From the NCBI GenBank assembly GCA_016929695.1, contig JAFGII010000043.1, positions 1 to 64,000 of the forward strand: a stretch of DNA of 64,000 bases, given 5' to 3'. The notes below the pieces were generated by a model. That model was not told the DNA's origin. It saw only the letters and a program-made list of their open reading frames with translations, and did no database searches. How positions within the stretch are numbered: the first letter of the stretch is position 1; every line of letters starts with the position of its first letter. The DNA is from Ignavibacteria bacterium. Its GTDB lineage: Bacteria > Bacteroidota > Ignavibacteria > Tepidaquicellales > Tepidaquicellaceae. Of this stretch, positions 1 to 8,939 are shown piece by piece. Position numbers and translations under genes: made by a program.

Positions 1-87
1 AATAACGATAAAAGCCATTTTCGAAAGACTTATCTTCTTACCAGAAAGAAAATTAATACCAAAAATGACTTTTTAAGGATTAACTAA
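1..87 (+). CDS. possible 3' end of a CDS entering from the left edge
   Basis: An open frame enters at base 1 and reads 28 codons to a TAA at 85-87. The translated tail is basic and polar (Lys, Arg, Asn, Thr). A 12-bp stem-loop begins four bases after the stop, as expected behind a gene. The fragment is too short to assign to a family, and a frame of this length can occur by chance in AT-rich DNA. Confidence 0.25.
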   Translation, partial: NNDKSHFRKTYLLTRKKINTKNDFLRIN

Positions 88-90
88 ATA

Positions 91-125
91 TAAATACCTC
101 ATCTGATAATCAAATGAGGTATTTA
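91..125. terminator. bidirectional stem-loop terminator
   Basis: Bases 91-102 pair perfectly with 114-125 around an 11-nt loop. The hairpin lies between a possible rightward gene ending at 87 and the leftward cytochrome-barrel gene ending at 150, so it could end both transcripts. The stem is AT-rich with a CCTC/GAGG core and the T-run is short. Confidence 0.55.
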
Positions 126-149
126 ATTTAATGAACTTCTTACACTTTA

Positions 150-1304
150 TCAGAAACCGACAATAATTCCGACAGTCCCCTTCGAAGTTTTTGTATCTTT
201 TACGTAAGTATATTCGCCGATAATTCTGAGATTTCTTTTAAGGTTGTAAGAAAGACCTGTAGTATAACTTTCATAATCCAGTTCATTAAACTCCGAATCA
301 ACTTTATTAAACAACAACGTACCAAACCACTTGCTGTCATTAAAATCAGGTGATAAGATTAATTCCACCATTCCGCCGTGTGTCCTAATTTCCTTATCGG
401 GTAAAATCGAAGAAAAGTTCGGATTATCATCCTGTCTGTAAACATATTGTGTATTCAATTCGAAATTTTTTGAATGAACAGTAAAGTCACCTCCGAGCAT
501 AACCAGTTCGTTAGAAACATCATTTGGTTTCTCTTTTCCGTAATAACCGAAGCCGCCTATTCTGAAATTTTCCGTAACTTCCTGAGAAATTCTAAGTAAA
601 TAGTTTTTATATTTATCCACGTCGAAAATATTTGTTGTTCCGATACCGTTTCCATTCATAATTTCAAATGTAAAATCCGTTCCTGTGGGTAAACCGTAAG
701 TAAACATCAGTCCCCTCTCATATTTCAAAGTGGCAAGCGACTGTCCGACTTTAGTAGTATATACACTGTAATCCTCCTGCGTCAATCTCAGTTCTCTTTT
801 AAATAAAGGGTCGGAGACCTGATACTGACCGATATATATATCTAAATCTTCACCGAATAAATCATTAAACATTACAAATGCATCTTCAATACCTGCCATT
901 TCGCCTCTCTCACTTATGAAATAGTAGAAATAGTATGAGATATCTTTCGCTATATTACCGCCAGATAAAAATTTCAGAATGAACGGAGTTCTTAAATCCA
1001 CATTTGCTTTCCTGCCGTTTTCATACTGTGCTGTAAGATCGAATCTAATACCTATTGGTAACTCCCTCATAAGAAGCAAATCGGGGTCACCTGTATTTCT
1101 GAAGAACCTTGCAGGTTCCTGATCCTGAATTTGAAACCCGTTCCCTGCAAATTCTTCACCGAAAGGTTTTAATTTTGGGGTCACAAAATGACACACATTG
1201 CAGGAAAAATTATATTTTCTTGCAAAAGCAGGAATTGAATACGCAGAATCAGTTACAATCATTGTTATTAAAAACACTATTATTATTTTAAAATACATTT
1301 TCAT
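150..1304 (-). CDS. mono-haem outer-membrane beta-barrel protein
   Basis: The 384-aa product begins with a hydrophobic signal peptide (about residues 1-23) followed by one c-type haem motif, C35-N-V-C38-H39. The rest has alternating amphipathic strands with many Tyr, Phe and Gly, and ends in Gly-Phe, as expected of a porin-like barrel. I infer an outer-membrane barrel with a haem near its periplasmic N terminus. It lies 18 bp downstream of a five-haem cytochrome gene on the same strand, so the two may form an electron-transfer pair. The start ATG has an AAGGAG-type ribosome site 8-9 nt upstream. Substrate and direction of electron flow cannot be read from the sequence. Confidence 0.85.
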   Translation of the reverse strand: MKMYFKIIIVFLITMIVTDSAYSIPAFARKYNFSCNVCHFVTPKLKPFGEEFAGNGFQIQDQEPARFFRNTGDPDLLLMRELPIGIRFDLTAQYENGRKANVDLRTPFILKFLSGGNIAKDISYYFYYFISERGEMAGIEDAFVMFNDLFGEDLDIYIGQYQVSDPLFKRELRLTQEDYSVYTTKVGQSLATLKYERGLMFTYGLPTGTDFTFEIMNGNGIGTTNIFDVDKYKNYLLRISQEVTENFRIGGFGYYGKEKPNDVSNELVMLGGDFTVHSKNFELNTQYVYRQDDNPNFSSILPDKEIRTHGGMVELILSPDFNDSKWFGTLLFNKVDSEFNELDYESYTTGLSYNLKRNLRIIGEYTYVKDTKTSKGTVGIIVGF

Positions 1305-1322
1305 TTTTTTTCTCCTTTCGAT

Positions 1323-2675
1323 TTAATCTACCACAAAAAATACTGTTTCGTGGAAATTTATTTCTATGATTTCAGCTTCTTCCATAGGGACTTCAAGAAA
1401 TGAAGTTAGTGGTGTCGGGAGTTTCTGATAGTTCAGAACAACTTTTACCTTAATCATTCCAGGTTCCATATCATCGGGAATTTGCCAGGTGTATGTTTCA
1501 ACTTTTGTTTCCCTCGGACCAATTCTGTAATCAACACCGAGTGAGGCAGTATTCCACTGCATAATCGTCATTCTGCCAAGAGGGTCAAAATACGGCATTC
1601 TGAAGATTCTGTCACCAACCGGTATACCGTCTCTCGGGACACCCTTGAAACCGTTTATACCTAAGGGCACACCCATATCCTGATAAGCAAGAGTATCGGA
1701 AGCAATAGTAAATTCTTCTCCTTTGAATCCTTTCCTGTCAACTCTCAAATGATATATTTTCCCTTTTGAATCGATTGCTTCCGTATGAAGCCATAGCATC
1801 CTTTCTTCAACCGAACCTGTCGGGAATTTATGACCTGTCTTAGCATTAAAAAGATAAACTGTAAACTTAATTACATCTCCGGGTTCAACTTCTCTTACAT
1901 CGGGCTGAACTCTAAGTTCAACAGTACCTTTAAGTTTTCCCGGGTCATGAGCTCCGTGAAATAAGTGCTGATGAACATCGCCATACATATCACCCATAAT
2001 CGCATTCTTGCCAGGTGCAGGCGGCATGTGACAGGTCTGACATTGTACTCCTTCCTTATAGTAGGGACCCTCTTTCCATTCAATCTGAGTAGATTTTACC
2101 CATTGGTTATAAGGTGACATTTCATTATGACAAACACCGCAAAAATCACCTTTACTTAAAAGTTCATTCTTCTGAATCTGGTGATATGGCGAAGGGACTC
2201 CGATTCTATTTCCGAATTTTGTTTTTCCGGGATTGGATATATAATTATAGTTATAAGGGATATCTCCGGTAAATCCCGATATAGTATGGCAAACATCGCA
2301 GGAAACAGATTCATTTGCCCGTGAGTTAAGATAAGGTTTTGGCGGAGGAACATCGCCTGCCATAAACGCAATCGGCGAATGACAACCATTGCAACTTGCT
2401 TTTACGCCGGCGACTTTTGAATCTTTTTCAGCGTGAGGGACAGCCAGTTTGAAATATTCAATGTCATCCCAATGATGAGTATAACACTGGGACATCATCA
2501 TCTGCTGCCACTGTTGAAAAAAATCCGTATGGCACGAACTGCCGCATGCTTCGGGTTTTTCAAAGTCGTCATATTTGAAAATACCGAGTGCATCATCACC
2601 CGACTTTTTATTTTGGGAGAATAATAAAACAGGTATTGCAAAAACAAGAATAATTAGAATTGTGATTTTATTCAT
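1323..2675 (-). CDS. secreted pentahaem cytochrome c (C554-like)
   Basis: The 450-aa product has a signal peptide (residues 1-20) and five haem-binding motifs: an unusual CX3CH at C44-H49, then CXXCH at C95-H99, C126-H130, C179-H183 and C212-H216. All lie in the N-terminal half. The C-terminal half (about 250-440) has no haem motif and looks like beta-sandwich material with a GHKFPTGS segment. This layout resembles multihaem cytochromes of the c554 type that carry electrons in the periplasm. GGAGG precedes the ATG. It is cotranscribed with the haem-barrel gene at 150-1304. The electron donor and acceptor are unknown. Confidence 0.88.
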   Translation of the reverse strand: MNKITILIILVFAIPVLLFSQNKKSGDDALGIFKYDDFEKPEACGSSCHTDFFQQWQQMMMSQCYTHHWDDIEYFKLAVPHAEKDSKVAGVKASCNGCHSPIAFMAGDVPPPKPYLNSRANESVSCDVCHTISGFTGDIPYNYNYISNPGKTKFGNRIGVPSPYHQIQKNELLSKGDFCGVCHNEMSPYNQWVKSTQIEWKEGPYYKEGVQCQTCHMPPAPGKNAIMGDMYGDVHQHLFHGAHDPGKLKGTVELRVQPDVREVEPGDVIKFTVYLFNAKTGHKFPTGSVEERMLWLHTEAIDSKGKIYHLRVDRKGFKGEEFTIASDTLAYQDMGVPLGINGFKGVPRDGIPVGDRIFRMPYFDPLGRMTIMQWNTASLGVDYRIGPRETKVETYTWQIPDDMEPGMIKVKVVLNYQKLPTPLTSFLEVPMEEAEIIEINFHETVFFVVD

Positions 2676-2868
2676 ATTACCTCCATATGAATTATTAAAA
2701 GAAATATAATAATTTATTTTTTAATGTATTTTACTGCTTTTCATTTTCCCAATATTATCATTAATAAACTATAAAATATTTTCTAATGTAACAATGATAT
2801 AAAAAGTCTATAACTGTCTGAAAGAGTTAAAGAATTGCTAATTACAAAGAAAGTTATATTATAATATT

Positions 2869-3615
2869 TTACCATAATTTAAAAGTATGAGAATATGTAA
2901 TCCAAGGCATTATAATAAAGTAACCACTTCCCGAATTTGAGAGAAAATTAGCAGATACAGCCAGCATGGAAAAATCTATACTATGATTTTTTCCAAAATG
3001 TCTTAATCCAAGAGAAAAAAGGGTTAAAGGTCTCTCATTGAAATCAATCCAGTTTTCTGTTATAAGTATAGCATCTTTTCCGACAACATATTCCGCTGAA
3101 AGTAAAAGATGAGGGGATTCTGCAATTTCAACTTTAAAATCATATCTGTTATCAACATTGAAAAACCAACCCAGACCTGTAGAGAAAGTAAATTTTTCAT
3201 GATGAAAAGTGTTTATATTGTAAAGAAATCCGATATTTACATCTTCTACATCAGAAAAGTTTGCTGTCTGAAAATATCCAAATCCTCCTGATACATAAAC
3301 ATTTTTAGTTTTCAGAGGAGTGAATTGCGGTGCAAAATAAATGAAATTTCCCCGTAAGAAAGTACCTCCCGCACCTACCGATGCAAAATCAGTCAATCCT
3401 ATATTGAAAAAAGGAAAAATAAAAGGTAAAGTCCACGGTACAAGTGCTGAAACTGAGAAATAGCCTTTTCCTCCGTCAAGTGCTTTTCCTGAAGGAGCTA
3501 TAAGAAGACGTGAATTACTAGGGTCTTTATTAGTTAAAGAGTCTGTCTGAGAAAAAACGGTAATAAATGAAACCAAACAAAAGATAAATAATAATACAAC
3601 TTTTATACAATACAT
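2869..3615 (-). CDS. predicted outer-membrane beta-barrel protein, unknown function
   Basis: The 248-aa product has a cleavable signal peptide ending near residue 22 (VFSQ-T). The mature part contains repeated short strands rich in Gly, Phe, Tyr and Asn and ends in an aromatic residue, as outer-membrane barrels do. No catalytic motif is visible. It is transcribed in the same direction as the cytochrome genes but is separated from them by 193 bp, so it may be a separate unit. I do not recognise a specific family. Confidence 0.75.
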   Translation of the reverse strand: MYCIKVVLLFIFCLVSFITVFSQTDSLTNKDPSNSRLLIAPSGKALDGGKGYFSVSALVPWTLPFIFPFFNIGLTDFASVGAGGTFLRGNFIYFAPQFTPLKTKNVYVSGGFGYFQTANFSDVEDVNIGFLYNINTFHHEKFTFSTGLGWFFNVDNRYDFKVEIAESPHLLLSAEYVVGKDAILITENWIDFNERPLTLFSLGLRHFGKNHSIDFSMLAVSANFLSNSGSGYFIIMPWITYSHTFKLW

Positions 3616-3853
3616 AATAATTATTTATTTTATTATTATAGCAATAAGTATGAAGCAAAATATTTATGGAAATAATAACATACAATATAAAATATTATAC
3701 TGGTGATTATTATATTATTTCGCTTCAATAAAAAATCAGTACAATATTACTTCATTTTACAGTTTCATTATTACATTTTTTTTATTATTATTATGCAAAG
3801 TCATATATCTGTTAAAATCAATTGTAGTTTTTTAAAAATTTAAATTTAAAACA

Positions 3854-4276
3854 ATGAAACTTATCATTTCTACAATTGTCGGAGCCATAATCTTCTTTCT
3901 GCTGGGATGGCTCTTCTATGGGATTATTTTTGCTGATTATTTTGTTACAATGAAAGAATTAATGAGACCTGAGTCAGATATGAAATGGTGGGCACTGATA
4001 GTTGCACATATTTTACAGGCACTGATACTATCATTCCTGTATATGAAAACCTATAAAGGAGAATCTCCTTTAAAAGAAGGATTTCTTTTTGGTTTAGCTA
4101 CAGGAATATTGATGAGTGTCCCCTATATATTTTATATGTGGGCATCATATAAAGTAACATATAAAGAAATAGTACCTGACGGTATTATTTTGTTTGTAAT
4201 GATTTTTATAGTCGGTATTGTAATAGGTTTAATTTTCGGTAAGAAAGAAAAACCCAAAGTTAAAGAAACTACCTGA
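3854..4276 (+). CDS. small four-helix membrane protein
   Basis: The 140-aa product has about four hydrophobic segments (roughly 4-24, 47-65, 78-98 and 110-128) and a basic C-terminal tail. The N-terminal segment GWLFYG and the overall size resemble DUF1761-type membrane proteins, but I cannot confirm that assignment. It stands alone between leftward genes. Its last codons and stop lie inside a 55-bp sequence that is repeated 266 bp downstream. Confidence 0.75.
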   Translation: MKLIISTIVGAIIFFLLGWLFYGIIFADYFVTMKELMRPESDMKWWALIVAHILQALILSFLYMKTYKGESPLKEGFLFGLATGILMSVPYIFYMWASYKVTYKEIVPDGIILFVMIFIVGIVIGLIFGKKEKPKVKETT

Positions 4277-4319
4277 CAGTTTATTACAAAACAGCCGCAG
4301 ATTTCTGCAGCCGTTCACC
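4265..4319 (+). repeat. 55-bp direct repeat, copy 1 (overlaps a gene end)
   Basis: This copy matches 4531-4585 at 54 of 55 positions. It includes the last three sense codons and TGA of the membrane-protein gene, then continues into a GCCGCAG...CTGCAGC stem-loop with loop ATTT (4293-4310). The single difference from copy 2 creates a C-A mismatch in the stem. No T-run follows, so it is not a classic terminator. Confidence 0.85.
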
Positions 4320-4621
4320 TGACTTCCGCATCTGGACACCTTCGAAGGTGGTTACAGATTTTGTATTTTATTAATTTCTAACTAAAAATGAAAAATAGAG
4401 AATAAAATGTGCTTTTATTTTATTATAAGTGAGACATCAAGGAAAAGAAAACCGATAAATATTAATTATGTAAAAACAAATATTTATATTAATAAATATT
4501 ATTTTTTATAAAAAGTGCGGAAATCAGGAAGAAACTACCTGACAGTTTATTACAAAACAGCCGCAGATTTCTGCGGCCGTTCACCATAAATTTTCTTAAA
4601 CTTGCACTTAAGATAAATATT
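4277..4621. other. 345-bp intergenic region with repeats and a palindrome
   Basis: This convergent gap holds most of repeat copy 1, all of copy 2 and a 14-bp perfect palindrome, CACCTTCGAAGGTG, at 4337-4350. The stretch 4360-4530 between the repeats is very AT-rich and has no convincing reading frame. No RNA gene was recognised. Confidence 0.6.
4531..4585 (+). repeat. 55-bp direct repeat, copy 2
   Basis: Copy 2 has a perfect 7-bp GCCGCAG/CTGCGGC stem with an ATTT loop (4559-4576). It includes the codons that end the membrane-protein gene in copy 1, but here they are not in a gene. It lies 36 bp beyond the end of the leftward lipoprotein gene and might end that transcript, although no T-run is present. 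Confidence 0.85.
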
Positions 4622-5512
4622 TTAATCTATTAGTTCGAGAGAAAGAACAAATTTTTTGAATTCGGAATCGAATGACTTTAAGTCTGACTTCAGAATTTCT
4701 TCAAGGAATTTCTTTCCGGTTTTGTCTTCTTCATACCTGTCACGGAAAGTTTTATAGAATTTTTTCAGAAGTCCGTTTTCCTGTAAATAGTAGCATAGAT
4801 ATCTTGCCTGAGCATAGTTAAATCCGCTGTTATCACCGTAGAATTCATCGTCGGTAGTATTAACAAGTTTTGTCAGCGAAGTGTATGTCTTATTATTTAT
4901 TGCTTTTTGCAATCCGGGTAATCGCCAGTTAACATAGCCTGTTATATTACCACCCGATAACGAACACCTTTCATATAATGAACCAAGACCTTCATTCAAC
5001 CACGAAGGTATATCGGGAAAATCATACCTTACAAATGCGTGTGTCAATTCGTGAATAAGTGTACCTCCGCCTGTGGATATGTTCATCAGCATTGCCTTAT
5101 CTGAAGGCTTATAATAACCGTAAGGTGAAAGGTCTGAATCACCAAATAACTTTTCTGCCCAGTAAGTATAAGTTATGTCGTCTTTAAATAAAAAAATCGT
5201 TATTAGTTCATCAGGTTTTTTTTCAAAGTAATCATTATAAAAACATTCTTCCGCTTTTTGGATTGTGTTGTATATAATGTTATTGATTTCTGTCTCTATT
5301 AAGTTTCCCGCAATAATAAATGAAGAATGCCCTTTAAATATGAATTCATTAGTTAATAAGTTCTTTAGTCCGGTTATTTTTTCATCATAACCGAATCTGA
5401 GAGTATCATGAATAATATTTGTCTTAAGAGGCACTTTTTCGGAATGTTCAGAATAAGTACAGGAAGACATTCCAAGCAGAAATAACGCAAAAAAGTATTT
5501 ATAAAGGAACAT
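4622..5512 (-). CDS. surface metallopeptidase-like lipoprotein (peptidase MA type)
   Basis: The 296-aa product starts with a lipoprotein signal; C18 is the likely lipidated cysteine (LLGMSSC). H154-E-L-T-H158 followed by W171-L-N-E174-G is the zinc-site arrangement of MA-type gluzincin peptidases: two His ligands, a catalytic Glu and a third Glu ligand. The residues around it (hydrophobic HELTHAF, PSWLNEG) match the family closely. The protein is probably an anchored peptidase facing the periplasm or cell surface. Its start lies 3 bp after the stop of a POT-family peptide transporter gene, which suggests that hydrolysis and peptide uptake are coupled. Substrate specificity is unknown. Confidence 0.85.
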   Translation of the reverse strand: MFLYKYFFALFLLGMSSCTYSEHSEKVPLKTNIIHDTLRFGYDEKITGLKNLLTNEFIFKGHSSFIIAGNLIETEINNIIYNTIQKAEECFYNDYFEKKPDELITIFLFKDDITYTYWAEKLFGDSDLSPYGYYKPSDKAMLMNISTGGGTLIHELTHAFVRYDFPDIPSWLNEGLGSLYERCSLSGGNITGYVNWRLPGLQKAINNKTYTSLTKLVNTTDDEFYGDNSGFNYAQARYLCYYLQENGLLKKFYKTFRDRYEEDKTGKKFLEEILKSDLKSFDSEFKKFVLSLELID

Positions 5513-5515
5513 ATA

Positions 5516-6871
5516 TTATTCACCTCCCCTATCTCCATCCGAAGAAGGATAACCAAATTGTTCCTCAAATTTCTTTCTGTCAATCCTTTTTACAACAAAA
5601 TTATAGATAAATAAAAGTATCGCTGAAGTCAGACCTATACCCGCAAAATAAAACCAAATATAATATGCCTTATCATATGCGGTAGCAAGGATTTCCGGAG
5701 GAAGTGTTTTGGGGTCGGGACAATAAGCCGAAAGTAAGTACCCTGATATTCCAAACCCGATTATTGATGAAAAGAATGAATGCAAATGACTATAACCAAG
5801 ATACAGACCTTCTTCGCCTTTTGGCGCCTGCAATGAAAAAAATTCCAGATAACGGGGTGAGATAAAACACTCCGCCAGCCCTTGAACGACTATACCTGCA
5901 ATCATCATAACCGTAATCGGATGAGCATGAAAAAGTCCGAAAAAAGAAACGCTTGTTCCGGAAACTTTTTCAAGAATATAGCTCGAAGACATCAGCAATG
6001 CAGACAGCGGCATTAAAAGCATTCCTATATTCATTGATGTAATAGCCTTTACTTTTTTCATAAGATTAGTAATCATAACAACAGTTAACATTACAACCAG
6101 CGGATTAACATTTGAAATCCACTCCGGAGATGCTGTCTGCCCGACAGTTCTTATAACATACTTCGGCATAGTAGCATACAATTGCTGCTGAATCATCCAG
6201 AATCCTGAAATAATAAGTATCAAAACTATTAACCTCACATTAGTAACTATTTGAACAAATCCTTTGGCAATTTCTTTTAATCTCTTCGCTTGATTTTCAA
6301 GTTCAACATTTTTATAAAAGAAAACAACAACAATCAAAGCAATAAAAGTCATCACTGCAGCATAAAAATTAATTGACTGCAACCCCCATTCAACTCTCAG
6401 GGGATAAGCAACGGTCTTCCCAAAGAATGCACCTACATTAACTATACCATAAAATATTGAAAAACCTTTTGCCCTGTTTTCTTCTGTCGTAGTTTTTGCA
6501 ATAGTACCGGATATAATAGATTTAATGAATGAACCGCCAAACATCAGGATAATAAAAGCTGGAATAACTGTAACTTTATGGGGAAAAGCACCAAGAGAGA
6601 AATATCCGACAGATAGCAGCGAGAAAGCAATAATAACTGCTTTTCTGAATCCGATTTTATCGGCAACAGCGCCCATAAATGGCGGAAGAAGATACAGTCC
6701 TGCAGAAAATCCGCCGCTAATCCAGGCCGCCCAGACATCATTAAATCCGACGATATTTGTTAAATATAAAGTAACCGCAATAAAAACTCCGTAATACGCT
6801 GCACGTTCGAAAAGTTCGACAGTATTTGCAGTCCAGAATGCTTTTGAATATTTCCAGCTTTTTAATGACAT
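5516..6871 (-). CDS. POT/PTR2-family proton-coupled peptide transporter
   Basis: The 451-aa product has about 12 membrane segments in major-facilitator arrangement. Near the N terminus it carries E-L-F-E-R-A-A-Y-Y, which fits the ExxERFxYY signature of proton-dependent oligopeptide transporters except for Ala in place of Phe. The family imports di- and tripeptides or related solutes across the inner membrane using protons. The downstream lipoprotein peptidase follows within 3 bp, which supports a role in peptide use. The C terminus is a charged cytoplasmic tail. The exact substrate cannot be read from the sequence. Confidence 0.85.
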   Translation of the reverse strand: MSLKSWKYSKAFWTANTVELFERAAYYGVFIAVTLYLTNIVGFNDVWAAWISGGFSAGLYLLPPFMGAVADKIGFRKAVIIAFSLLSVGYFSLGAFPHKVTVIPAFIILMFGGSFIKSIISGTIAKTTTEENRAKGFSIFYGIVNVGAFFGKTVAYPLRVEWGLQSINFYAAVMTFIALIVVVFFYKNVELENQAKRLKEIAKGFVQIVTNVRLIVLILIISGFWMIQQQLYATMPKYVIRTVGQTASPEWISNVNPLVVMLTVVMITNLMKKVKAITSMNIGMLLMPLSALLMSSSYILEKVSGTSVSFFGLFHAHPITVMMIAGIVVQGLAECFISPRYLEFFSLQAPKGEEGLYLGYSHLHSFFSSIIGFGISGYLLSAYCPDPKTLPPEILATAYDKAYYIWFYFAGIGLTSAILLFIYNFVVKRIDRKKFEEQFGYPSSDGDRGGE

Positions 6872-7144
6872 ATATATTCTAATAATTTAGGTAAGATATG
6901 TATTTATTTATAGAATTAAAATAAAATAATTTTTTTTACAATGATTAATATAAATATACTCTTATGAAAGAAAAAAATATAATTCGAAAGAGGTTCCCGG
7001 TATATATGAAGAATAATCAGTATCTTGATTGATTGATGATGCCCGTTTCTGATTGGACATTGTAATAAAAATTTTTTTACATAAGCATTATTTTTTCAGT
7101 ATAATTGTAATATAACAATTATTATATTTTGGATTATTAATCAT

Positions 7145-8038
7145 ATGAAAATTTTAAAACTTATCGAATTAATTCGTCCAAAACAGTGGATTAAAAACCT
7201 ATTTGTGTTTGCACCGCTTTTATTCGCCGGCGAAATGCTGCATCTTCAGTCATTAAAAGAATCTGTTATTGCATTTTTAGCTTTCTGCGGTGTTTCGAGT
7301 TTGGTTTATATAATTAATGATATTACCGATATTGAAGCCGATAGTGTACATAGAGAAAAAAGATTCCGACCTATAGCTTCTGGTGAAATTTCGATACGAA
7401 AAGCACAATTTTTTTTCATAATCTTACTAATTATAACTACATTTATTACTTCAAGGTTAAATATTTATTTTGCCGGAACCGTAGTCGCATACTTCTTAAT
7501 TAATCTTTTTTATTCACTTAAAATCAAGGATATAGTATTACTTGATGTATTTTTTATATCGATGGGTTTTATGCTGAGAGTTATAGGCGGTGCCGCAGCA
7601 ATTTGGGTCCCGCTTTCAAGCTGGATGATATTAACTACAATTTTCATATCTCTTTTTCTGGCAATTTCCAAAAGAAGGGCTGAACTCTCGCAGGTTGAGG
7701 TTTCAAATATAGCTAAACAAAGAAAAGTCTTATCCGATTACGATATTGTTTTTGCCGACCAGATGAACACCGTAGCAGCAACCGGTACTATTATATGTTA
7801 TGCATTATATACTGTATGGCCGAAAACAGTAGAAACTTTTCATACTGAATATCTGATTTACACAACTCCATTTGTCATATTCGGTATTTTCCGTTATATG
7901 TATCTAATTCACAAAAAGAATCTCGGTGAAAGCCCTTCACAAATTGTTATAAAAGATATTCCCATAATTATCACCATAATCCTGTGGTTCCTGATATCGT
8001 CAGCAATCATATACAATTCAAAAGGACTTACATGGTAA
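7145..8038 (+). CDS. UbiA-family prenyltransferase, decaprenyl-phosphate phosphoribosyltransferase-like
   Basis: The 297-aa integral membrane protein has the UbiA fold. Its N terminus, RPKQWIKNLFVFAPLLFAG, is typical of the subgroup that transfers phosphoribose from PRPP to polyprenyl phosphate, as in mycobacterial arabinan synthesis. The aspartate motif NDITDIEAD near residue 58 binds the metal-diphosphate substrate. Eight or nine membrane helices are visible. It heads a rightward run with a DMT exporter 7 bp downstream. In this lineage the product probably feeds a pentose-containing surface glycan, which is an inference. The oxidase and reductase partners expected for decaprenyl-phosphoryl-arabinose are not in the window. 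Confidence 0.85.
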   Translation: MKILKLIELIRPKQWIKNLFVFAPLLFAGEMLHLQSLKESVIAFLAFCGVSSLVYIINDITDIEADSVHREKRFRPIASGEISIRKAQFFFIILLIITTFITSRLNIYFAGTVVAYFLINLFYSLKIKDIVLLDVFFISMGFMLRVIGGAAAIWVPLSSWMILTTIFISLFLAISKRRAELSQVEVSNIAKQRKVLSDYDIVFADQMNTVAATGTIICYALYTVWPKTVETFHTEYLIYTTPFVIFGIFRYMYLIHKKNLGESPSQIVIKDIPIIITIILWFLISSAIIYNSKGLTW

Positions 8039-8045
8039 CCGGCTG

Positions 8046-8939
8046 ATGCATGAAAAAGTATCACACTACAAAGCAGAATTAATTCTACTGTTTGTTACTG
8101 TTTCCTGGGGCTTGAGTTTTCCGACAATAAAAATCGGACTTAATTATATTTCACCTGTTTTTTTTGTGTTTATCAGATTCACTCTTACCTTAATAATATT
8201 TTATTTATTATTTCGGAAGAAACTGTCCCTTCTTAAAAAAGAAAATATTATAAAAGGAATTATTCTCGGAATATTTCTTTATACAGGATTTCTTACACAA
8301 ACGATCGGACTAAAATATACAACAGCATCAAATTCGGCTTTTATTACAGGCACGAATATTTTGATTATTCCTTTTGCCCAAATATTAATAATTCGAAAAT
8401 ATCCGAAAATCGAAAATATTATCGGTATATTTGTTGCATTTGCTGGTATGTATTTTTTAACGGGTATTGGAGATATGAAAATTAATATCGGAGACATTTT
8501 TACTTTTTTATGTGCAGTATCATTTGCGTTTCAGATTGTTATGCTGGATTTTTTTTCACGAACTACAGACTATCTTTCACTTATTTACGGACAATTCATA
8601 GCAATGTCTGTCTTCAGCTTCGCTACAACATTAGTTGTCGAAATTGCGGTCACTAATGAATTTTTGTTTATACCAAGTTTTAACCTCTTGTTTGTAATAT
8701 TATTTAATACTGTTTTTTCAACTTTAATCGCATTATTTTTATCAAGTAAATATCAGAGATATACTACACCAGTAAAAGCAGGATTAATTTATAACTCTGA
8801 AGTAGTATTTGCGGTAATATTTGCTTATATGATATTAAATGAAGTGTTAAGCGGAAAACAGATTGCTGGTGCAATTTTAATTCTTGCTGGTGTGATAATA
8901 TCTGAATTTTCAAGAGAGATATTTAACAGAAAAAAATGA
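8046..8939 (+). CDS. EamA/DMT-family transporter
   Basis: The 297-aa protein has ten predicted membrane helices formed by two EamA repeats, the first starting at about residue 12 (VTVSWGLSFPTIK) and the second near 150. The family exports metabolites or amino acids across the inner membrane. It follows the prenyltransferase gene by 7 bp and its stop overlaps the acylphosphatase start by 4 bp (ATGA), so the three genes are likely cotranscribed. The substrate is not evident. Confidence 0.88.
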   Translation: MHEKVSHYKAELILLFVTVSWGLSFPTIKIGLNYISPVFFVFIRFTLTLIIFYLLFRKKLSLLKKENIIKGIILGIFLYTGFLTQTIGLKYTTASNSAFITGTNILIIPFAQILIIRKYPKIENIIGIFVAFAGMYFLTGIGDMKINIGDIFTFLCAVSFAFQIVMLDFFSRTTDYLSLIYGQFIAMSVFSFATTLVVEIAVTNEFLFIPSFNLLFVILFNTVFSTLIALFLSSKYQRYTTPVKAGLIYNSEVVFAVIFAYMILNEVLSGKQIAGAILILAGVIISEFSREIFNRKK

